DNA from: Nocardioides sp. L-11A
Lineage (GTDB): Bacteria; Actinomycetota; Actinomycetes; Propionibacteriales; Nocardioidaceae
Direction: 5' to 3'
DNA: 64,000 nt
NCBI GenBank assembly: GCA_029961745.1
Contig: CP124680.1
Span: 5,084,001-5,148,000, forward strand
Shown here: positions 45,624 through 52,250 of the stretch, piece after piece
Layout: each line of letters begins with the position of its first letter
Numbering within the stretch: position 1 is the first letter of the stretch
Notes under the pieces: generated by a model
Told to the model about the DNA's origin: nothing
The model's input: only the letters and a program-made list of their open reading frames with translations
Databases searched by the model: none
Translations under genes and position numbers: made by a program

Positions 45624-45878
45624 GCGAGATCCTCGGGGTGGTGAGCGGGGGTGGGACTGGGAGGTTGGCCATCCATCGCCGGTCACCTCCTCGCTCCGGG
45701 AATCCACAGGTCGTGTCCAGCATAGGGACCCCGGTCGACCGGCGGCCAACCCTCGGCCGGCTCGCGTGCCGCGCACTGTGACCCAACGCACGCGTCCCAC
45801 CGAGCGGCCCGATGAGGGCGCCGCTACACCCGGGGCCTACGATCGAGCCGCTTTGGCCGACTGTTACAAGGGGAAGCG
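45624..45878. promoter_or_regulatory. Divergent promoter region of corA and gap
   Basis: 255 bases between divergent starts. I see short inverted words (GGAGGT/ACCTCC near 45660-45690 and GGTCGACCGG near 45730) but no recognisable magnesium riboswitch core and no gene. Confidence 0.4.
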
Positions 45879-47318
45879 TTGAGCACCACCGAAGACAAGT
45901 TCACCCGCTGGAAGCACCACGAAGAGCTGGCCGAGGCGATGATCCCCATCGTCGGCAAGCTCCACCGCGAGAAGGATGTGACGATCCTTCTGCACAGCCG
46001 CTCGCTGGTGAACAAGTCGGTCATCGACATCCTCAAGACCCACCGCTACGCACGCCAGATCGACGGCGTCGAGCTGTCGGTGCGCGACACCTTCCCCTTT
46101 CTCGAGGCGATCGCCGCGCTCGACCTCGGCGCCGCCAAGGTCGACCTCGCGCTGCTGATCCGGGCCTACCGGGCCACCGACGGCGCGCCGTCGATCGCCG
46201 ACTTCACCGCCGCCGCGCTGGCCGAGGCCACCGGCGAGAACAAGAGCCCGGCGCCGTGCCCGCAGGACGTGGTCCTCTACGGCTTCGGCCGGATCGGCCG
46301 CCTCGTCGCGCGCCTCCTGGTCGAGAAGTCCGGCTCCGGCAACGGCCTGCGGCTGCGCGCCGTCGTCGTCCGCAAGGGCAAGGGCGACGACCTGAAGAAG
46401 CGTGCCTCGCTGCTGCGCCGCGACTCGATCCACGGTGCCTTCAACGGGTCGATCACGGTCGACGAGGAGAAGAGCCAGATCATCGCCAACGGCAACGTGA
46501 TCCAGGTGATCTACTCGAACTCGCCCGACGAGATCGACTACACCGAGTACGGCATCGACGACGCGATCCTCATCGACAACACCGGCATCTGGCGCGATCG
46601 CGAGGGCCTGTCGAACCACCTGCGCCCCGGCATCGCCAAGGTGCTGCTGACCGCGCCCGGCAAGGGCGACGTCCCCAATATCGTCCACGGCGTCAACCAC
46701 CTCGACGTCGACCTCGACGAGAAGGTGCTCTCCTGCGCCTCGTGTACGACGAACGCGATCGTCCCGCCGCTCAAGGCGATGGAGGACGAGTTCGGCATCG
46801 TCCGCGGCCACGTCGAGACGGTGCACTCGTTCACCAACGACCAGAACCTGCTCGACAACTACCACAAGGCCGACCGTCGCGGCCGCTCCGCGCCGCTCAA
46901 CCTGGTCATCACCGAGACCGGCGCCGCCTCGGCCGTGGCGAAGGTCCTCCCCGACCTCCAGGCCCGGATCACCGGCAACTCGATCCGGGTCCCCACGCCC
47001 GACGTCTCGATCGCCATCCTGAGCCTGCAGCTCAAGCGGGAGACGACGCGCGAGGAGGTCAACGACCACCTGCGCAAGGCGTCCCTGGTCGGCCCCCTGG
47101 CCCGCAACCTCGACTACACGACCGCCTCCGACGCCGTGTCGACCGACTTCATCGGCGCCCGCGCGGCCTCGATCGTCGACGGCGGCGCCTCGATCGTCGA
47201 CGGCGACTCGGCCATCCTCTACGTCTGGTACGACAACGAGTTCGGCTACTCCTGCCAGGTGCTGCGCACGGTGCAGTACATCTGCGGCGTGGAGTACACG
47301 ACGCTGCCCCGAGCCTGA
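45879..47318 (+). CDS. gap: Glyceraldehyde-3-phosphate dehydrogenase, long form
   Basis: 479 residues, against about 335 for the ordinary enzyme. The first 125 residues are an extra N-terminal domain (FTRWKHHEELAEAMIPIVGKL) seen in a long actinobacterial GAPDH class. The NAD site is LYGFGRIGRLVARLL and the catalytic Cys is in SCASCTTNA (about 289), with the His partner in HSFTNDQN; the C-terminal WYDNEFGYS is intact. It uses glyceraldehyde 3-phosphate; this class may favour gluconeogenesis. The TTG start has GGGGAAG five bases upstream. A strong hairpin follows at 47346. Confidence 0.93.
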   Translation: MSTTEDKFTRWKHHEELAEAMIPIVGKLHREKDVTILLHSRSLVNKSVIDILKTHRYARQIDGVELSVRDTFPFLEAIAALDLGAAKVDLALLIRAYRATDGAPSIADFTAAALAEATGENKSPAPCPQDVVLYGFGRIGRLVARLLVEKSGSGNGLRLRAVVVRKGKGDDLKKRASLLRRDSIHGAFNGSITVDEEKSQIIANGNVIQVIYSNSPDEIDYTEYGIDDAILIDNTGIWRDREGLSNHLRPGIAKVLLTAPGKGDVPNIVHGVNHLDVDLDEKVLSCASCTTNAIVPPLKAMEDEFGIVRGHVETVHSFTNDQNLLDNYHKADRRGRSAPLNLVITETGAASAVAKVLPDLQARITGNSIRVPTPDVSIAILSLQLKRETTREEVNDHLRKASLVGPLARNLDYTTASDAVSTDFIGARAASIVDGGASIVDGDSAILYVWYDNEFGYSCQVLRTVQYICGVEYTTLPRA

Positions 47319-47345
47319 CCCCACGCGGTCGCCACCGACCGCCCG

Positions 47346-47393
47346 GTGTGCGCCGGTCCCGCCCCTTGCGAGGGGCCCGGGACCGGCGCACAC
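47346..47393 (+). terminator. Long stem-loop after gap
   Basis: Outer 15-bp perfect stem GTGTGCGCCGGTCCC (47346-47360) with 47379-47393, and an inner GCCCC/GGGGC stem. No T run follows, so it may stop transcription weakly or protect the mRNA end. Confidence 0.7.
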
Positions 47394-47429
47394 TGCAATT
47401 GAGGGGGGTTCACTCGTGGAGGTGGAACC

Positions 47430-48101
47430 ATGAACGACAGCCCGGAGTCCGGCGTCGACGTCCTCGCCGACACCGTCACGCAGACCCACGCGGTGCTCCA
47501 CGCCCGGATGCGCAGCGCCGAGGCCTGCCGTCCGACGCGGGACCGGCCGCGGGCGGCGTACAGCGCCGCCGACCCGTTCCTGGCCGGCACCAGCCGCCAT
47601 GTGGCCGCGGCGAACGCCGTCCTCGTGCCGGCCGCCCGCCGGCACCTGGAGCAGGGCCCCCGGCGCGCCCACGACTTCGCCCGCCAGAGCCGGCGACTCG
47701 AGGTGGCCCTGGCCGAGCTCAAGGCCAAGCTCTACGGCTCCACCTTCGCCGTACGACGGCCGTGGACCTCGATCTGGGAGGAGGTCGAGCGCGAGCTGGC
47801 CGCCACGCGCGAGCTGGAGCTCCGGCTGGTGGACGACCTGGGCGATGCCACCTCCGCCGACGAGTGCGGGCGGCTCGCCGACCGCCTGTTCCGCACCGAG
47901 CGGCGCGTGCCGACCCGGCCGCACCCCTACCTCCCCCATCGCGGTGTGTCCGGTCGGCTGGCCCGCCGGGTCGCGCTGCGGGTGGACCGCTTCTGGGACA
48001 CCGCCGAGGGCCGGATGATCCCCGAGCCGGTGCGGCCGCGCCGCTCGCGCGACGGGCGGGTCGCCCAGTACCTGTTGGCCGACCCGCACCTCCCGGGCTG
48101 A
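47430..48101 (+). CDS. Conserved helical protein of unknown function
   Basis: 223 residues, Arg-rich, no signal peptide, no membrane helix. His-containing helices (THAVLHARMRSAEA, TSRHVAAANAVLVPAARRHLE) are loosely reminiscent of hemerythrin-like four-helix proteins, but the full ligand set is not evident. The C-terminal region (PTRPHPYLPHRGVSGRLARR) recurs in actinobacterial proteins I cannot name. GTGGAGGTGG precedes the ATG. Confidence 0.7.
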   Translation: MNDSPESGVDVLADTVTQTHAVLHARMRSAEACRPTRDRPRAAYSAADPFLAGTSRHVAAANAVLVPAARRHLEQGPRRAHDFARQSRRLEVALAELKAKLYGSTFAVRRPWTSIWEEVERELAATRELELRLVDDLGDATSADECGRLADRLFRTERRVPTRPHPYLPHRGVSGRLARRVALRVDRFWDTAEGRMIPEPVRPRRSRDGRVAQYLLADPHLPG

Positions 48102-48249
48102 CCGGACGTCCCAGCACCGCGGCTGTTACATCGAACCGGGTGAGGATCACCACGCCGCGAACGTGATCTCGACCACTGCGCCGGCCCTGGCAAGTGGGTC
48201 GAATGGTCGGTCGAGACCTGCCCGACCCGGGGAGGCCGCCCGCGTCGCG

Positions 48250-48416
48250 CCGAGGCCCGCGCTCGACGGTGGGGAGACATCGACCACGATGAAGTAAGCG
48301 CGGGCACGGGGGACCCAGGCAGTACGCCGGAACGAGATCCGGCTCGGGGCGAAGGGACACGACATCCCTGGGCACCAGCAGCCCAAGCCCGACAGGTCAT
48401 CTCTCGCAGGCGCCGC
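48250..48416 (+). ncRNA. c-di-AMP riboswitch (ydaO/yuaA leader)
   Basis: The 334-base leader before the NlpC/P60 gene contains the ydaO core. Conserved words are GGGGGACCCAGGCA (about 48318), GGGGCGAAGGGACACGACATCCC in two adjoining parts (about 48347-48366), and GCCCGACAGGTCATCTCTCG then CAGGCGCC (about 48388-48415). In actinobacteria these switches commonly precede cell-wall hydrolase genes and turn them off when c-di-AMP is high. A T-rich run (TTCTTTTTC, 48425-48433) immediately before the start codon could serve as terminator. The 5' boundary is approximate; some structured sequence may reach back to about 48200. Confidence 0.87.
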
Positions 48417-48435
48417 TGACGGAGTTCTTTTTCTG

Positions 48436-48984
48436 ATGTCCACCATCGCGTCGCGCGCTGCCGCGCGCCTGCTCGTCGTCCCCGTCCTTGCGACCGCGTG
48501 CCTGCTCACGCCGGCACCGCAGGCCCACGCCGACGACGACGTCATCTCCACCCTCGCGGAGCAGAACAAGGAGCACGCCGCCGACGACCCGGCCGACGGC
48601 AAGAAGTCCAAGAAGGAGAAGGCCGAGGAGCGCGCCGAGAAGCGCATCGACAAGGTCATGGCCACCGTCCGCTCGCGTGCCGGCAAGCCCTATGCGTACG
48701 GCGCGGCCGGGCCGAACGCCTTCGACTGCTCGGGCCTCGTGCAGTGGGTCTACCGCCATGTCGGCGAGAACCTGCCCCGCACCTCCTCCGCCCAGGCCGG
48801 CGCCACACAGCGGGTGCGCAGCCCGCAGGTCGGCGACCTGGTGTTCTTCACCAGTGGCGGCCGCGTCTACCACGTCGGCATCTACGCCGGCGCGCGCATG
48901 ATCTGGCACGCCTCGCGGCCCGGCGTCCCGGTGCGTAAGGACCGGATCTGGTCCGGCTCGGTCTTCTACGGCCGGGTCCGCTGA
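48436..48984 (+). CDS. Secreted NlpC/P60 peptidoglycan endopeptidase
   Basis: 182 residues. Signal peptide (about 1-32, LLVVPVLATACLLTPAPQAHA). A highly charged Lys/Glu helix (KKSKKEKAEERAEKRIDKVM) precedes an NlpC/P60 domain: KPYAYGAAGPNAFDCSGLVQW (catalytic Cys in DCSGL), then VGDLVFF, YHVGIY (His) and IWHAS (third catalytic residue). It cleaves peptide stems of the wall. Expression is probably set by the c-di-AMP riboswitch upstream. Confidence 0.93.
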   Translation: MSTIASRAAARLLVVPVLATACLLTPAPQAHADDDVISTLAEQNKEHAADDPADGKKSKKEKAEERAEKRIDKVMATVRSRAGKPYAYGAAGPNAFDCSGLVQWVYRHVGENLPRTSSAQAGATQRVRSPQVGDLVFFTSGGRVYHVGIYAGARMIWHASRPGVPVRKDRIWSGSVFYGRVR

Positions 48985-48997
48985 GCCTCCACACCCC

Positions 48998-49034
48998 GGA
49001 CGCCGGCACTCCGTATGAGGGAGTGCCGGCGTCC
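48998..49034 (+). terminator. Stem-loop after the NlpC/P60 gene
   Basis: Perfect 15-bp stem GGACGCCGGCACTCC (48998-49012) with 49020-49034, loop GTATGAG, no T run. Confidence 0.65.
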
Positions 49035-49091
49035 GCATGCCCAGCGCCGTGCGCCCGCGGGGCGGGCCCCCAGGTCGACTAGGTTCTCCCC

Positions 49092-49394
49092 ATGACCGTC
49101 TACGTCGACGACATGCAGCGGCCCGCGATCGTGGGCCCGGTCGACGGCGTCTGGTCGCACCTGCTCTCCGACCTCCCCGGCGAGGCCGGGCGCCGCGAGC
49201 TGCTGGCCTTCGCCGAGCGGCTCGGCATCGAGGCCCGCTGGATCCAGAACCCGGGCACGGCCACCGAGCACTTCGACGTCACCGAGCCGACCCGCCAGCG
49301 GGCGCTGGCGCTCGGCGCCGCCCCGATCCGATACGGCCGCGCGGTGGCCGCGATCACCCGCGCGAAGCGGGAGTCGCCGACCCGGCGCGTTTGA
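49092..49394 (+). CDS. DUF4031 domain-containing protein
   Basis: 100 residues. MTVYVDDMQRPAIVGPVDG, WSHLLSD and RWIQNPGTATEHFDVTEP match the small DUF4031 family, found singly in many actinobacteria; function unknown. The last codons (PTRRV) and the stop TGA are inside the palindromic repeat at 49377, which then acts as the terminator. Confidence 0.85.
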   Translation: MTVYVDDMQRPAIVGPVDGVWSHLLSDLPGEAGRRELLAFAERLGIEARWIQNPGTATEHFDVTEPTRQRALALGAAPIRYGRAVAAITRAKRESPTRRV

Positions 49395-49440
49395 ACGCGC
49401 CGGGTCGGCGCCTTTTTCGCGTTCAGACGCGCCGGGTCGG
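49377..49440 (+). terminator. Palindromic intergenic repeat, copy 2, with terminator
   Basis: CCGACCCGGCGCGTT (49377-49391) pairs perfectly with 49394-49408 across a TG loop and is followed by CGCCTTTTT, a full rho-independent terminator. A second half-element, GCGTTCAGACGCGCCGGGTC, ends at about 49439. It sits between the converging DUF4031 and isomerase genes. Confidence 0.88.
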
Positions 49441-49442
49441 TG

Positions 49443-50258
49443 CTAGCGGCCCGTGAACTCCGGCGGACGCCGCTCGAGGAACGCCAGCATCGCCTCGTCC
49501 AGGTCGTCGCTGAGCAGGAAGGCCGCGTTCCACACGGCGGTGTAGCGCAGGCCCGCCTCCACCCGCGGGCCGCGCTCGGCCTCGAGGACGTCCTTGACGC
49601 CGCGCAGCACCAGGGGCGAGTTCGCCGCCATCCGCGCGGCGATCCCGGCGGCCGCCGTACGGGCCTCGTCGGCGCTCGGGTGGACGTGGTTGACCAGGCC
49701 GATCCGCGCGGCGCGGTCGGCGTCGATGTCGTCGCCGGTGAGTGCGAGCTCGCGCAGGTGCCCGTCGCCGATCACGCCGACCAGACGCTGCAGGCTGCCG
49801 AGGTCGGCGACGATCCCGACCTTGGCCTCGCGCACGCTGAACACGGCGTCGGCCGAGGCGACCCGGACGTCGCAGGCCACCGCGAGGTCGACACCACCCC
49901 CGATGCACCAGCCGGTGACCGCGGCGACCGTCGGCTTGCGGAGGTTGGCCACGACGTCGAGCGCCGCCTGCCAGCGCCGGATCAGCGCCAGCAGCTCCTG
50001 CCGGGCGCCGGCGTGGGTGGCCGCCCGCAGCGGGGCGAAGGTCTGCGCCGCGGCGGCCAGGTCGAGGCCGTAGGAGAAGTGCTTCCCGGCGCCGGCCAGC
50101 ACGACCGCCCGGACGGCATCGTCGGCGTCGAGCCCGGCGAAGGTGGCCGCAAGCTCGCCGAAGAAGGCGTCGTCCATGACGGCCTTGCCGCCCGGCCCGG
50201 CCAGGCCGACGGTCGCGACGGCGCCGTCCCGGGAGACGGTGAAGCGCGACTCGGTCAT
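49443..50258 (-). CDS. Enoyl-CoA hydratase/isomerase family protein (dienoyl-CoA isomerase-like)
   Basis: 271 residues of the crotonase fold. The oxyanion-hole segments are GKHFSYGLDL and GWCIGGGVDLAVACD. The segment EAKVGIVADLGSLQRL keeps both acidic residues in the spacing of Delta3,5-Delta2,4-dienoyl-CoA isomerases rather than the two Glu of plain hydratases. It probably acts in beta-oxidation of unsaturated acyl or steroid side chains. ATGA-type coupling to the upstream LLM oxidoreductase shows a shared operon. Confidence 0.87.
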   Translation of the reverse strand: MTESRFTVSRDGAVATVGLAGPGGKAVMDDAFFGELAATFAGLDADDAVRAVVLAGAGKHFSYGLDLAAAAQTFAPLRAATHAGARQELLALIRRWQAALDVVANLRKPTVAAVTGWCIGGGVDLAVACDVRVASADAVFSVREAKVGIVADLGSLQRLVGVIGDGHLRELALTGDDIDADRAARIGLVNHVHPSADEARTAAAGIAARMAANSPLVLRGVKDVLEAERGPRVEAGLRYTAVWNAAFLLSDDLDEAMLAFLERRPPEFTGR

Positions 50259-51310
50259 GCGGTGACCTCCTTGACGATCTCGGAGAGCCGGCGCACCTGC
50301 GCGACCTTCTCCTCGTCGCTCGCGGCCAGCGGGTTGAGCAGGAACGTCCGGACGCCCGCGGCGTGGAACTCGGCCACCTGACGACGGATCGCGTCCTCGT
50401 CACCGAGCAGGGTCACGGCGTCCACCAGCTCCTGGGGTACGGCGGCCGCGGCCTCCGCCTTCCGGCCGGACAGATAGTGGTCCTGGATCTCCTTCGCCTC
50501 GGTCTCGTAGCCGTAGCGACAGGCCAGCTGGTTGTAGAAGTTCTTGTCGCGCGCGCCCATCCCTCCGACGTAGAGCGCCAGCTGGTTGCGGACCGCCTGC
50601 ACGGCCTCGGGCGAGGGCTCCCCGAGGTGGAAGGCGATCTGGAGCTGGATGTCGAGCTCACCGAGCGCGGCGTCGCGCTTGGCGAAGCCCTCCTCGAGCG
50701 ACGGGCCCCAGGCCAGTTCGACCTTGCCCGGGTGGAAGAACAGCGGCTGCCAGCCGTTGGCGAGCTCGGCGACGAGGGCGACATTCTTGGGCCCGAGCGC
50801 GGCCACCGAGATCGGGATCTCGCTGCGCACCGGATGGTTGATGAGCTTGAGCGGCTTGCCGAGCCCGGAGCCGCCCTTCTCCTCGGTCAGCGGGACGTCG
50901 TAGTACTTCCCTTCGTACTCGACCGGCTGCCGCTTCCACACCTGGCGGCAGATCTCGATGACCTCACGGGTGCGACCCAGCGGGGCGTCGTACCTGACGC
51001 CGTGGAAGCCCTCGATCACCTGCGGCCCGCTCGCGCCGAGGCCCAGCGTGAACCGGCCGTCGGAGACGAAGTCCAGTCCCGCGGCGGTCATCGCGGTCAG
51101 CGACGGCGTGCGCGTGTAGATCTGGAAGATCGCCGACATCAGCTCCAGCCGGTCGGTCTTGGCGGCGATGTAGCCGAGCTGGCTGACCGCGTCGAAGGAG
51201 TACGCCTCCGGCATCGCGACCAGGTCGAGCCCGTTGCGCTCGTACTCCTGGAGCAGCTCCACGGTCTCGGCGAACCCGCCCGAGTAGTCGATGATCATGC
51301 CGAGTCGCAT
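50255..51310 (-). CDS. LLM-class (F420-dependent) oxidoreductase
   Basis: 351 residues of the luciferase-like TIM barrel: MRLGMIIDYSGGFAETVELL, MPEAYSFDAVSQLGYIAAKTDRL in two parts, TRTPSLTAMTAAGLD, GRFTLGLGASGPQVIEGFHG and PISVAALGPKNVALVAELANGW. The group with GLGASGPQVxEG is largely F420-dependent in actinobacteria. Substrate unknown; coupling with an acyl-CoA isomerase suggests lipid or steroid breakdown. The start at 51310 is chosen at the conserved beginning of the barrel. Confidence 0.9.
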   Translation of the reverse strand: MRLGMIIDYSGGFAETVELLQEYERNGLDLVAMPEAYSFDAVSQLGYIAAKTDRLELMSAIFQIYTRTPSLTAMTAAGLDFVSDGRFTLGLGASGPQVIEGFHGVRYDAPLGRTREVIEICRQVWKRQPVEYEGKYYDVPLTEEKGGSGLGKPLKLINHPVRSEIPISVAALGPKNVALVAELANGWQPLFFHPGKVELAWGPSLEEGFAKRDAALGELDIQLQIAFHLGEPSPEAVQAVRNQLALYVGGMGARDKNFYNQLACRYGYETEAKEIQDHYLSGRKAEAAAAVPQELVDAVTLLGDEDAIRRQVAEFHAAGVRTFLLNPLAASDEEKVAQVRRLSEIVKEVTA

Positions 51311-51420
51311 GTGCGCCCCCTGGCGGTCGTGGTGGTCGTGGCCTGGTCGGGAGCGTAGCCGTCGCGGCGCTCGTGAGCCGACCATCGCCCCCTCGTTCAA
51401 CCCGCGTGGGGAACCGAATC

Positions 51421-52052
51421 GTGACGAGACTGGCCGCGATGCTCGTCGTGGCGGGAGTACTGGGCGGGCTCACCGCCTGCAGCGCCGAGGACGCCGAGGC
51501 CGAGCCCCGCTCGGCGCCCGGGCCGGTAGCCAACCGGATCCCCGACCTGAAGCCGGCCAAGGCCGTCCAGCGGGCCCGGAAGGCCACGCGCAGGCTGTCC
51601 GACGCGCAGTACGAGGGCACGGCCGGCTCGATGCCCGCAATATCGGGGACACGACCTATCTCCGCGCGAGCCGGAAGGTCTGGACCGGGGTCGCCGAGCT
51701 CGACGAGAACAGCGCCAAGCTGGTGGCGATGGACTGGATCAGACTGCCCGTCGAGGAAGTGACCCGGTCTGCCTGCGACAGCTGGCTGTTCGTCGGCGGG
51801 CAGGAGATCCCCCGCGGCTGCGAGGCCGGCACGGAGCGGACGGTCGACGAGACCTCGACCCTGGCCTTCACCTGTTTCACCGTGGCCGGGGTGGTCACCC
51901 TGCATGTCGCCACGACCGGGAAGCCGCTCATCCTGCGGCTGACCGGCAGCAACCAACTGGGACCGTTCGAGCTGAACCTCGTCGAGCGCGAGACCGGAGA
52001 ACCGGTCAAGGCCCCCCATCCGAACGCGGTGCTCGGCTCGCCCGTCGGATAG
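51421..52052 (+). pseudogene. Frameshifted lipoprotein gene (LppX/LprAFG-like architecture)
   Basis: The first frame (GTG at 51421) gives a lipoprotein signal, LVVAGVLGGLTACSAED, and reaches DAQYEGTAGSMPA before drifting into nonsense. The matching continuation lies in another frame from about 51633: NIGDTTYLRASRKVWTGVAE, then a domain with two cysteine pairs, ending at the TAG at 52050. Related secreted lipoproteins carry some 25 more residues between GTAGSM and the GDTTYL-like strand, so a small out-of-frame deletion is likely. A sequencing error is the other possibility. The 198 bases after it hold a palindromic repeat. Confidence 0.7.
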
Positions 52053-52082
52053 CGGTCGGGCGAGGCCGCGGTCTCGTACAGA

Positions 52083-52147
52083 CACCGACCCGGCGCATCT
52101 GAACGTCGTAGAGGCGCCGACCCGGCGCGTTTGAACGCGCCGGGTCG
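52083..52147. repeat. Palindromic intergenic repeat, copy 3
   Basis: Half-element CCGACCCGGCGCATCTGAAC at 52085-52104, then a 14-bp perfect hairpin CGACCCGGCGCGTT (52118-52131) with 52134-52147, loop TG. Same order of half-element and hairpin as copy 1 at 5841. Confidence 0.85.
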
Positions 52148-52250
52148 ATGGAACTGCCCGACCGGCCGTGATCCGTGGCGGGCTGATTCGCTCTTCTCAC
52201 CGGCAGGACCGGGGCCGCGGCCCGGGTGACTGACCGATAGATTTCGACTC

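Noticed and set aside
45624..45878. Magnesium (M-box) riboswitch before corA
   Set aside because: Short GGAGGT/ACCTCC pairing is present, but I could not find the conserved M-box core.
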